Origin: Archangium violaceum
Lineage (GTDB): Bacteria > Myxococcota > Myxococcia > Myxococcales > Myxococcaceae
DNA: 64,000 nt
Reading direction: 5' to 3'
NCBI RefSeq assembly: GCF_016887565.1
Contig: NZ_CP069396.1
Coordinates: 2,135,001 to 2,199,000, forward strand
This document shows positions 51,872 through 60,800 of this stretch, in pieces. Position 1 is the stretch's first letter, and each line of letters opens with the position of its first letter. Both the position numbers and the translations under genes were made by a program. Below the pieces are notes generated by a model that was given only the letters and a program-made list of their open reading frames with translations, was not told the origin of the DNA and did not search any database.

Positions 51872-52558
51872 TCACCAGGCGATGCGCTCGCCCCGGAAGC
51901 CGAAGAAGCTTCCGCTGTCCTGGAGGGTGAGTCGGTCGATGAGGCCGAGCAGGCCAGCGACCGACTCGGACACGGGCGTCGGTGCATCCTCGCCGCCCAT
52001 GTCGGTCCGCACCCAGCCCGGGCTGAGCACCACGGCGATGATGCCCTCGTCCCGCAGGTCCTGGGCCAGCGAGCGCGACGCCATGTTCAGCGCCGCCTTG
52101 GACATGCGGTAGCCATAGGCACCGCCCGAGGTGTTGTCGTCGATGGAGCCCAGCCCCGAGCTCATGTTGGCGATCTTCGCGCCCCGGGAGCGACGGAGCA
52201 TCGGCAGCAGCGCGTGGGTGACCCGCAGCGGGCCGAGCGCGTTCACCTGGAAGGTCCGCGCCGCGCCGTCCAGATCCAGCTCCTCGAGCCCGTCCGGCCT
52301 GTTCCTCATGCCGGCGTTGTTGATGAGCAGGTCCACGGGCTCGGTCACCGAGGCCGCGAACGCGCGCACGCTCGTCTCGAGCGCCACGTCGCAGGGGTTG
52401 ATCCGGAGCCGGCCGCCGGAAGGCTCCACGAGCGCGGTGAGCTCGGGTGCTTGCTCGGGTGTTCGGACTCCCGCGTGAACGGAGTCGCCTCGGGCGAGAT
52501 ACTGGCGCACGAGCTCGAGACCGATGCCGCGGTTGGCTCCCGTGATGACGATCTTCAT
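51872..52558 (-). CDS. short-chain dehydrogenase/reductase, 228 aa
   Basis: All SDR signatures are present: cofactor loop TGANRGIG, LLINNAGM, IANMSSGLGSI (catalytic Ser) and YGYRMSK (catalytic Tyr and Lys), then SPGWVRTDMGG. The Arg after the first strand suggests NADP preference. The substrate is unknown. Length is usual for classical SDRs. It stands alone between a terminator and a Cys-rich lipoprotein gene. Confidence 0.95.
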   Translation of the reverse strand: MKIVITGANRGIGLELVRQYLARGDSVHAGVRTPEQAPELTALVEPSGGRLRINPCDVALETSVRAFAASVTEPVDLLINNAGMRNRPDGLEELDLDGAARTFQVNALGPLRVTHALLPMLRRSRGAKIANMSSGLGSIDDNTSGGAYGYRMSKAALNMASRSLAQDLRDEGIIAVVLSPGWVRTDMGGEDAPTPVSESVAGLLGLIDRLTLQDSGSFFGFRGERIAW

Positions 52559-52616
52559 GGCGGCGAGCCTACTTCAAGGGCGAGGGAGCGTGACCCACCT
52601 TTTCCCAACGCGAAGA

Positions 52617-52643
52617 GGCCCACCCTCATCCTGAAGGTGGGCC
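52617..52643 (-). terminator. hairpin after the Cys-rich lipoprotein gene
   Basis: An 8-bp stem GGCCCACC / GGTGGGCC with an 11-nt loop lies about 50 bp after the stop at 52694. Confidence 0.5.
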
Positions 52644-52693
52644 CTCCGCTCATTCACCGAGCCCATCCGTTCCAGGAGGGCTGGCTGTTTGTA

Positions 52694-53053
52694 TTACTTG
52701 GTGCAGAGGGCGCTGTTGGTGAAGCTCGGCGAGTAGCACGTCCAGCACGAGGAATTGCACGTCGTGCTGGTGCGGGTCCAACCCGACGGACACGTCGAAC
52801 CGCAGGGATTGATCGAGCCGCTGGTGGGGATCGGATTGCAGACGACCTGGTTGGGGCTGGCGGCGCAGCTACCGCAGGTCGCGCTGCAGTTCTGTCCAGC
52901 CACGTAATAACCGCTGGGACACGACAGGCCACACTGGACCAGCGCGGACTCGTGCGTGGCCAGGGTCTCCGTCTGAACTTCCGCCTGGTCCATCTCCGTA
53001 CCACCACAGCCCACGGCCAGCGTCACCAGGACCAGCTTCAGCAGGTTCTTCAT
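52694..53053 (-). CDS. Cys-rich lipoprotein, 119 aa
   Basis: The lipobox LVLVTLAVGC is followed by a mature domain with about 13 cysteines in repeated blocks (CGLSCPSGYYVAGQNCSATC; CGSTCPSGWTRTSTTCNSSC). This suggests a disulphide-knotted extracellular domain. AGAGG lies 4 bases before the ATG at 53053. No family recognised. Confidence 0.82.
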   Translation of the reverse strand: MKNLLKLVLVTLAVGCGGTEMDQAEVQTETLATHESALVQCGLSCPSGYYVAGQNCSATCGSCAASPNQVVCNPIPTSGSINPCGSTCPSGWTRTSTTCNSSCWTCYSPSFTNSALCTK

Positions 53054-53331
53054 ATCGCCTCTGTTTGTCAGGGATTTGCTTCGGCTCCTCGCGCGAAGCG
53101 GCGCCATATTACGAACAATCGCTGTCCGGACAAGCAAAAAGACGGAAAGTCGGAACGTCTGACGTGAAATTGATGGGATTGATGAGGGGAATGTCTGCTC
53201 ATTCAGTCTGTCTATCGAATGCCCGTCGGACTGGAATGTCCACCGCGACGATTCTCGCTCGTGTGACTCGAATCACGCCTCCTCGTCACGCCACCTCGCC
53301 TGTCCAAAGTCCTCCCCCCTCGCGAACCAGA

Positions 53332-53353
53332 ACTGTTCCGCCCATGGAACAGT
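53332..53353. promoter_or_regulatory. palindromic operator candidate upstream of YceI-pirin
   Basis: A perfect 8-bp inverted repeat ACTGTTCC-N6-GGAACAGT sits about 100 bp before the YceI start in a 400-bp divergent region. Symmetric sites of this size usually bind dimeric HTH repressors or activators. Confidence 0.5.
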
Positions 53354-53451
53354 CCTTCTCGTTTGGCCCATCTAATCAAGAAAGGGGGGCACGGTTACCT
53401 TTCTTCTCGTCGGACACACGAAGCGAACCCGAAAGAAGAGGAACGACGCAC

Positions 53452-54000
53452 ATGGCCACCACGACCTGGAACATCGACACCACCCACTCCGGCATCCACT
53501 TCTCCATCCGTCACATGGTCGTCGCGAAGGTGCGCGGCGCCTTCAAGGCGTTCAGCGGCACGGTGCAGCTCGACGAGCAGGCGCCCGCCAGCTCGTCCGT
53601 CTCGGTCCGCATCGAGGTGGCGAGCATCGACACCGGCGTGGAGCAGCGCGACAACCACCTCAGGAGCCCGGACTTCTTCGACGTGGCGAAGTTTCCCGCC
53701 ATCACCTTCCAGAGCACGAAGGTGGAGAAGGCCTCCGGTAACAACCTCCGCGTGACGGGCAACCTCACCATCCGCGACGTCACCCGCGAGGTGGTGCTCG
53801 ACGTGGAGCAGCTCGGTACCGGCAAGGACCCCTGGGGCCAGCTCCGTGTGGCGTTCGAGGCGAAGACCTCCGTGGACCGCCGCGACTTCGGCCTGACGTG
53901 GAACCAGGCGCTCGAGGCCGGCGGCGTGCTGGTGGGCGAGAAGGTCGAGATCTCCCTCGAGGTCCAGGCGGTGCAGGCACAGGCCGCCAAGGTGGCTTGA
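53452..54000 (+). CDS. YceI-family protein, 182 aa
   Basis: The whole length matches the YceI lipocalin-like barrel: TTWNIDTTHSGIHFSIRHMV at the start, RDNHLRSPDFFDVAKFPAIT in the middle and RRDFGLTWNQALEAGGVLVG at the end. These proteins bind amphiphilic isoprenoid-type molecules. No signal peptide is present, so this is a cytoplasmic member. AGAGGA precedes the ATG. A pirin gene follows 72 bp downstream, a common pairing in stress-response operons. Confidence 0.95.
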   Translation: MATTTWNIDTTHSGIHFSIRHMVVAKVRGAFKAFSGTVQLDEQAPASSSVSVRIEVASIDTGVEQRDNHLRSPDFFDVAKFPAITFQSTKVEKASGNNLRVTGNLTIRDVTREVVLDVEQLGTGKDPWGQLRVAFEAKTSVDRRDFGLTWNQALEAGGVLVGEKVEISLEVQAVQAQAAKVA

Positions 54001-54072
54001 AGTCCCCTGGACGCCCCCGAATCCAGAGGGGGCGTGCCGCATCATACGAAGCCCGTTAGAACAGGAACCGCC

Positions 54073-55098
54073 ATGAAGAGCCCCATCCTCCAGACCCTGC
54101 CACTCGGCTCACCTCCCTGGGTGACCGCGGACCCGTTCCTGTTCTGCGTGCATCACGACGACCAGTACCCGGCCGGCAACGACCACATGGGGCCAGAGGC
54201 CTCGCTGGACGGCCGGAACATCGGCCAGGACTTCGAGGGCAAGGACGGCTGGCGCATGTACCACGGTGAGCAGGTGCCGGGCTTCCCCGGGCACCCGCAC
54301 CGTGGCTTCGAGACGGTGACGCTGGTGCGCAACGGGCTCATCGACCACTCGGACTCGCTCGGCGCCACCGCGCGCTTCGGCCACGGTGACGTGCAGTGGC
54401 TGACCGCGGGGGCGGGCATCGTGCACTCGGAGATGTTCCCCTTGGTGAAGAAGGGAGAGCCCAACCCGACCGAGCTGTTCCAGATCTGGCTGAACCTCCC
54501 GGCCGAGGACAAGCACGCGCCGCCGCACTTCTCGATGCTCTGGAGCCAGGACATCCCTCGCCTCACGTTCACCGACGCGGCGGGCCGGCGTACCGAGGTG
54601 ACGGTGGCCGCAGGGGAGCTCGACGGCCGACGCGCGCCGCCGCCCCCGCCCCGCTCGTGGGCCTCGCGTCCGGACACCGACGTGGCCATCTGGACCATCC
54701 GCCTGGAACCGGGTGCGACGTGGACGCTCCCGCCCGCGAAGAACCCGCGGGCCAACCGCACGCTCTACTTCTTCGCGGGTGACGCGCTGAAGGTCGCGGA
54801 CCATGCCTTCCGTGAGCACCAGATCCTGGCCGTTCAGAGCGACGCCGCGTTGCGGCTGGAGTCCCTGGGGGGCGCGGTCGAGGTGTTGATGCTGCAGGGG
54901 CGCCCCATCGGGCAGCCCGTCGTGCAGTACGGCCCCTTCGTGATGAACACCCGCGCGGAGATCCAGCAGGCCTTCAACGACTACCAGCGCACGCGCTTCG
55001 GTGGCTGGCCGTTCCAGAAGGACGACCCGGTGCATGCGCGCGAGGAGGGCCGGTTCGCGCGGCACGCGGACGGACGCATCGAGCGGCCGTCCCGCTGA
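54073..55098 (+). CDS. pirin family protein, 341 aa
   Basis: The N-terminal cupin has the iron ligands GHPHRGFETVTLV and AGAGIVHSEMFP, and the C-terminal cupin begins around WTIRLEPGATW. AGGAA lies 6 bases before the ATG at 54073; the 13 upstream codons are rejected. Pirins act as iron-dependent regulators or quercetinases. Operon with YceI and possibly the downstream enzyme. Confidence 0.94.
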   Translation: MKSPILQTLPLGSPPWVTADPFLFCVHHDDQYPAGNDHMGPEASLDGRNIGQDFEGKDGWRMYHGEQVPGFPGHPHRGFETVTLVRNGLIDHSDSLGATARFGHGDVQWLTAGAGIVHSEMFPLVKKGEPNPTELFQIWLNLPAEDKHAPPHFSMLWSQDIPRLTFTDAAGRRTEVTVAAGELDGRRAPPPPPRSWASRPDTDVAIWTIRLEPGATWTLPPAKNPRANRTLYFFAGDALKVADHAFREHQILAVQSDAALRLESLGGAVEVLMLQGRPIGQPVVQYGPFVMNTRAEIQQAFNDYQRTRFGGWPFQKDDPVHAREEGRFARHADGRIERPSR

Positions 55099-55182
55099 GG
55101 CCCCGCGTCTGACGTCGACATCCATGTTGTTCCGCGTGCCTCGATCGGCGAAGGATCCGAGACGAGACACGCGGAGGACGTG

Positions 55183-56769
55183 ATGACGACGAGCGACGGT
55201 CGCCCCGGAGTGGTTGCTGGAGTGGATGCGAGACAGCTGTCCTACTTGCGTCACTTCGACAACCTCTCCCGGCGTCAGCGCAATGACTGGTCGTTCATGA
55301 CCGGGCGCACGCCGAACCAGATGGACTTCGGCGGCTACCGATTCCAGCTGGCCTATGCGGCCTATGCGCTAGCGCTGACGCACGTCCATCGGCTGCCAGC
55401 GGCGCCGGGAGCCTTCCGGCCGATCTTCCAGCGGTTGATCGCCAAGATTCTCGAGCCCGAGGTCTGGATGTACTGGCGCGACTCGAGCAAGGCCGGCGGC
55501 ATCTGGAACCCGCACATCCAGGGTCTCCCCGAGCAGTGGGATCCGGTGGCGCGCGACAACATCATGTACAGCGCCTACGTCCAGTCGATGGCCCTGATGT
55601 ACAACGTGCTCTTCGACGACGCGCGCTACGCCGAGCCCGGCTCGCTGACCCTCGAGTATTTCACGCCGTTCTGGGGTGATGGCGGCTCGCCGGGCGGCCT
55701 CGACCGGAAGTTCGAGTACGACCAGTTCTCGCTGAACGAGAACCTGTACTGGCAGATGGTCCAGAACGGCTACCTGGGGATCGCCTGCGAGCCGAACTGC
55801 GTCTTCCAGATCTGCAACCAGCCGGCGATCATCGGCTTCCGGATGCACGATCTGCTGACGGGCGGGTCGACCGCGGATGAGGTGAGCCGAGGCTACCGGC
55901 AGGCCTGGGAGCAGTTCGGCGGATCCGTCGCCGCCAACGGGCACCTGTACCTCTACGCGGCCTCGGACACGAGGACGCCCATCCCCAACGCGGGCGTGAT
56001 GCCGTGGGGCGACGCCTGGTACGGCACGCTGGCGAACACCTGGAATGGTCAGTTCGTGGAGGAGTACTACCGGACCGTGATTGGCAAGCACCTGCTCGAA
56101 GGACCGGATGGCACGCTGTCGGTCAGACCCCCGAAGCCCCGGACGTTCGGCACACGGCCGATCGAGAACGACAGCTGCGACTTCGGTTGGCTGACGGTCT
56201 GGGCGTCCGAGATGGGTGACACCGCGACCCTCGAGGGGCTGCTCCGTCACGCGGAGCGCCACATGCGGCCCACGATGCACGAGGGTGGCCGCTTCTTTCC
56301 TCGCCACGACGCGGTCACTGACGCGGAGGGGAACTACACGTGCGTCGAGCCCCTGACCGGCAACGTCCTCCTGGCGTACGCGAGCCTGAACGTGCCGCAC
56401 GGGCTGCGCCGGCTCTATGAGCGGCCCTGGGCATCGGGCCACTTCGCCGAGCCGAACCTCGCGCTCGTGGGCGACGCCGTCGAGGTGCACCGGGCGTACT
56501 ACGACGGCGAGCGAGCGACGCTGCACTTCACGGCCGGTGTCCGGAGTGATCGCACGGGAGACCCCGTCATCAGCCTGGCCAACATCTGGGGCCGGGGGGC
56601 GTGGGAGCTGCGGCGGGACGGCCGGACTGTCGCCACCGGTGACGGGCAGGACGTGCACGAGGGGAGGGGAGTGGACGTGCGGCGCCGGGAGCAGCATCTC
56701 GACCTGCACCTGGCGCGGTCCGAGGCCGGCACCGGCTACACGCTGTCCTGGTCGGGAGGTGTCCGATGA
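55183..56769 (+). CDS. linalool dehydratase/isomerase-like protein, 528 aa
   Basis: The region NENLYWQMVQNGYLGIACEP then NCVFQICNQPAIIGFRMHDL matches the LDI superfamily, whose founding enzyme isomerises and dehydrates monoterpene alcohols using a pair of cysteines. Here a Cys cluster lies in the same place. The C-terminal 100 residues add a beta domain. GGAGG lies 5 bases before the ATG at 55183, with a GTG one codon earlier. The next gene overlaps by 4 bp. Substrate unknown; a terpene or polycyclic role is suggested by family only. Confidence 0.83.
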   Translation: MTTSDGRPGVVAGVDARQLSYLRHFDNLSRRQRNDWSFMTGRTPNQMDFGGYRFQLAYAAYALALTHVHRLPAAPGAFRPIFQRLIAKILEPEVWMYWRDSSKAGGIWNPHIQGLPEQWDPVARDNIMYSAYVQSMALMYNVLFDDARYAEPGSLTLEYFTPFWGDGGSPGGLDRKFEYDQFSLNENLYWQMVQNGYLGIACEPNCVFQICNQPAIIGFRMHDLLTGGSTADEVSRGYRQAWEQFGGSVAANGHLYLYAASDTRTPIPNAGVMPWGDAWYGTLANTWNGQFVEEYYRTVIGKHLLEGPDGTLSVRPPKPRTFGTRPIENDSCDFGWLTVWASEMGDTATLEGLLRHAERHMRPTMHEGGRFFPRHDAVTDAEGNYTCVEPLTGNVLLAYASLNVPHGLRRLYERPWASGHFAEPNLALVGDAVEVHRAYYDGERATLHFTAGVRSDRTGDPVISLANIWGRGAWELRRDGRTVATGDGQDVHEGRGVDVRRREQHLDLHLARSEAGTGYTLSWSGGVR

Positions 56770-57293
56770 GCGCCGTCAGAGCCGGCTCGGGACTTCCGGT
56801 GGGGGGGGCGTTCGCCCTCGTCGATCATGACGGGCGACCGGTCACGAACGAGACCTTCCACGGGGCGTACGCCCTGGTGTTCTTCGGTTTCACCCACTGC
56901 CGTGTCGTCTGCCCTCGCGCGCTGGGACGCCTCTCCAGGGTGCTCGAGCTGCTCGGCCCCGAGGCCACGCGGGTGCGGCCCCTGTACATCACGGTCGACC
57001 CGGACCGTGACAGCCCGGCGGTCATGAAGGCGTACCTCGCGAGCAGGCCGGGATTCCTCGGGCTGACCGGCAGCCACGAGCAGATCGACGCGGCCAAGGC
57101 GGCCTTCCGGGTCTTCGCCCGGCGACGGGACGATCCCCAGGAGCCCGATGGCTACGCCGTGCCTCACACCGCCATCACCTACGTGCTCGACCCGAACGGT
57201 GTCTGCGTCGACCACTTCACCGACGCGCTCGGCGCGGAAGAGGTCGCCGAGCGCCTGCGGGCGCTCATGGCCGGAGGAGCGTTCCAGGCATGA
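56766..57293 (+). CDS. SCO1/SenC-like thioredoxin-fold protein, 175 aa
   Basis: The copper-binding motif appears as FGFTHCRVVCPRALG (CxxxC) with the distal His in YAVPHTAITYVLD, and LYITVDPDRDSP is the usual SCO core. No signal or membrane anchor is present, unlike typical SCO proteins that act in the periplasm on cytochrome oxidase. It overlaps the LDI-like gene by ATGA, so the two are co-translated. A redox partner role for the upstream enzyme is possible. Confidence 0.9.
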   Translation: MSAVRAGSGLPVGGAFALVDHDGRPVTNETFHGAYALVFFGFTHCRVVCPRALGRLSRVLELLGPEATRVRPLYITVDPDRDSPAVMKAYLASRPGFLGLTGSHEQIDAAKAAFRVFARRRDDPQEPDGYAVPHTAITYVLDPNGVCVDHFTDALGAEEVAERLRALMAGGAFQA

Positions 57294-57343
57294 GGGCGCC
57301 GGTGAGCCCCAATGCGCGCACCGATCTCTCCTATACTTCCCGC

Positions 57344-57808
57344 ATGAGCCCGCCGACTTCGATCCTCGTGGACGATTCGCTCTGGCCGTTGCTGCGGGTG
57401 ACGTTCCCGTGCGCGATCACGAATCAGCAACAGGCGGAGTTGCTGGAGCGCATCCTGTCCTATCTGCGACGCGGGGAGCGGCACGTTTGTCTGCTGGACA
57501 CGCGCCAGCTCCGGTCGCTGACCACCGAGCAGCGCGAACAGCTGGGGATCTACCTGAGACAGCATGCGGACCTGATGCGTCAGGGCTCGATGGGCATCGT
57601 GACACTCATCAACTCTCCAGCCCTGGCGCTGGTGGTCCGGGTCCTCATCCACCGCATCAAGCCCTCGGTCGTGCCGTACTCCGTCCTGGCGTCGTGGCCA
57701 GCGGCGGTGTCGTGGGCGGCGGACCGGCTGGAGGGAAATGGTCTGCGCGAGCACGCCCAGCGGGTACGGCAATGCCTCATCTCGTCCGCGGATGGAGCGA
57801 CGGGCTGA
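57344..57808 (+). CDS. STAS/SpoIIAA-like hypothetical protein, 154 aa
   Basis: The pattern WPLLRVTFPCAITNQQQAEL then CLLDTRQLRSLTTEQREQLG and SMGIVTLINSPALALVVRVL resembles small STAS-like proteins frequent in myxobacteria. A TATACT lies 7 bases before the ATG at 57344, so a leaderless transcript is possible. An ATG at 57290 overlapping the SCO stop is the alternative. It lies directly upstream of the NACHT gene, 16 bp between stop and start, and the two may form an operon. Confidence 0.75.
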   Translation: MSPPTSILVDDSLWPLLRVTFPCAITNQQQAELLERILSYLRRGERHVCLLDTRQLRSLTTEQREQLGIYLRQHADLMRQGSMGIVTLINSPALALVVRVLIHRIKPSVVPYSVLASWPAAVSWAADRLEGNGLREHAQRVRQCLISSADGATG

Positions 57809-57824
57809 GCTAGAGTTGCCGCCC

Positions 57825-60800
57825 ATGAACGCGCCTGCGCTGGGTGAGTTGGAAGCACGCTACCTCGACTCGGTGAGGGCCTCGTTCGAGCGCCTCTCCT
57901 TCCAGGGCCTCTCCCAGACGGGCTCGACGATGAGCCTGCCGCTCGAGCAGGTCTATGTCGACTTGAAGATCGTGGCAGAGGTGCCCGACACCGCGGATGA
58001 CCTCAGCGCCGCCGAGCGGCGGCTCCTCCACGAGGCCGAGCAGCGCGGCTCGCTGGAGGCGGAGCAGGAGCGGGAGCTGGACGGCTTGCGCCACCAGCGC
58101 TGGATGCGGGCAGCTGGCGACGAGGAGCCACACCTTCGACGCCTGAGCCTGGAAGTCCTTGGGACCCAGGCGGAGCAGCCCGCCCTGATCCTCCTGGGAG
58201 ATCCGGGCTCGGGAAAGACCACCCTGCTCCACGTCCTGGCCCTGCGGGCGCTGCGCCCCGGCCCCCAGCAGCGCCTGCCCATCTTCGTGCCGCTCGCCGC
58301 GTATGACGACTACCTGCGGCACACGCACGAGCCCCTGCCGCTCGAGCGCTTCCTCTCCCTCTACCACGCACGCTGGCGGGGCCTGCCCGGGCTGGAGCCG
58401 CTCTTCCAGCGCGCCCTGGAGGAAGGCCGCGCGCTCGTCCTACTCGATGGCCTGGACGAGGTGCTGGACCTGGAGACGCGACGGTTCGTGGCCCGGCAGG
58501 TGCGCGACCTGTTGCTCGCGTGGGCGGGGCGGGGCAACCGCTTCGTGCTCACCAGCCGCTTCATCGGCTACCGCGAGGTGCGTCTGCCAGACGAGGTGCC
58601 CCACTTCATGGTGTTGGACTTCGGGCCGGAAGAGCGCGAGCGCTTCGCCCATCAATGGTGCGAGGCCTATGAGGTGTGGGCGGCGGGCGGCCAACGCTCG
58701 GACGAGGTCTTGCACGAGGCGCGGCGGCAGGAGCAGCTCCTGCTGGCGGACATGAACGGCAATCCGAGCGTGGCGCGTCTGGCGTCCAATCCCCTGTTGC
58801 TGACGCTCCTGGCGCTCCTGCGGCGTCAGGCGGGGTCCCTGCCGGTGAGGCGGATCGAACTCTACGAGCGCTACGTGCGCACGCTGCTGGACCACTGGGA
58901 GCACAGCCGGAGCGAGGGCGCGCGCCGACTCGCGCTCGAGCGGCTGGAGCCCGAGGGATTGCAGCACCACCTGATGGAGCTGGCGCTATGGCTGCAAAGG
59001 CACCGGCCCAGCGGGACGGCACGCCGGGCGGACCTGCGGCGGGCACTGGCGGAACAGGCCCTGCGCCGGAAGGGGCAGGAGCCCCAGCACGCCACGGCCG
59101 CACAGTGGGAAGAATCCGAGCGGCGAGCGGACCGCGTTCTGCAAGAGGTCAAGGACATCGCCGGCCTGTTGGGGGAGCGGGGCCAGGACGCCTACGGCTT
59201 CCTGCACCTCACCTTCCAGGAGTACTTCGTGGGGCTGGCGCTCGCGCGCGAACCGGCCGAGGGGCGATGGGAGCTGCTGCGGCCCCATCTGCATGATCCG
59301 CGCTGGCGGGAGCCCCTCCTCATGTGCGCGGCACAGCTCGGGAGCATCGAGCAGCGGGAAGAAGAGCTCACCGACCTGGTGCGCCGAATCCTGGAGGCGC
59401 GCAGCGAGCACGAGGACGTGCTGCACCGGGATGTGTTCCTGGCGGCGGCGGCGGGCGCGGAGGATGTCACCCGCTGCGAACGTGTCCTGGGCGGACTGGT
59501 GGCCCGGCTCGAGGCGCTCCGAGGGGGGCGCATTCCGGCGATCCGGCAACAGGCACTCGCAAGGATGGCTCACCTGGTGCGCCAGGGATACGGGCCCGCC
59601 GAGGAGCGATTCATCCTGTGGCTGCGGGAGCGGGCCCACCTCGAGGAGACCCTCGCGGCTCTGGAGGGAAATCTCAACGAGTCGGCCTCGGCCGGGCTGC
59701 GTGAGGTATTGCTCGCCCGGCTCCATGATGGAGACGAGCCTGGGTACAGTCGTGTGCGCCTTGCCATCACCGGGCTCCTGGGAGCCCTGGTGGGCAGCGA
59801 TGCACGGGTACGTGAAGCCTTGCCCGCTCGGGCTGGCGATGAGCCTCCCCGGATTGTTTATGATCTCGAGAAGGCTCGCGACGCCCTCCTCGCCCGGTTC
59901 AACGAGGAGTACTCCTCATTGCGGTGGGTGATGGATGGAGTGCTGAAGGAAATCGTGGGCGAGGACCAGGCGTTGCGTGAGGCCCTCCTCGTCCGATTCA
60001 TGGAGGACACCACCCTCCAGAGGGCGGTGGTCAGCTCGGTGGCCGCCGTGGCGAAGTACGACGGGGAGGTGGTGCATTGTCCCTTCTGGAAGCAACCTGG
60101 CGACGAGGAGCACGAGCGCCGCTCGGACGCCGCCAGGCCGCTGCTCGACGTGGAGCGCGACGGACGGGAGTGCTACGGGTTCCCGGAGCTGCAAGAACAC
60201 CATTCGTTGGAGATCATCAATCCCATCGTTCAGGCGCTGGGAACCCTGGTGGGCCGCGATGAGAAGCTGCGCCACGCGCTCCTGTCCGCGCTCGGCGACG
60301 AGGAACTCCAGGTGCGGGAGTTGGCCGTCGGAGTGCTTCGCGGCTGGGTGGGTCGCGATGAACGGGTTCGCGACGCCTTCCTCGCCCGGCTCGGTCACGA
60401 CGAGTTCAAGGAGCACCTGGAGGTCATCATCCACACGCTCGGCGCCGTGGCGAGCCGTGACGAGAAGGTCCACCACGTCCTACGGGCCCAACTCGGCGGT
60501 GAGGATGCCAGACGACGACGGGAGATCGCCCAGGTGCTCGGACCCTGGGCAGGCCATGACGAGGAGGTGCGCGGGACCCTCCTGGCCTGGCTCGATGACG
60601 AGGATGAAGAGGTGCGCAAGTCCGCCGCCGACGCGCTGAGCGCGTGGGTGGGCGGCGATGAGGAAGTGCGCGACGCGTTCCTGGCCCGGCTCGACAGAGA
60701 GCCGAGCAAGTGGAGCGCGGCGCGAAACAGCATGTTCGAAGGGCTCGCGCCACTGGTGGGGAGTGATGAGAAGGTGCGCTACGCCTTCCTGGCCTCGTGG

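Noticed and set aside
57738-57824. Longer N-terminus for the NACHT protein
   Set aside because: The extra 29 residues overlap the STAS-like gene and look non-coding; the conserved part begins at the ATG at 57825.
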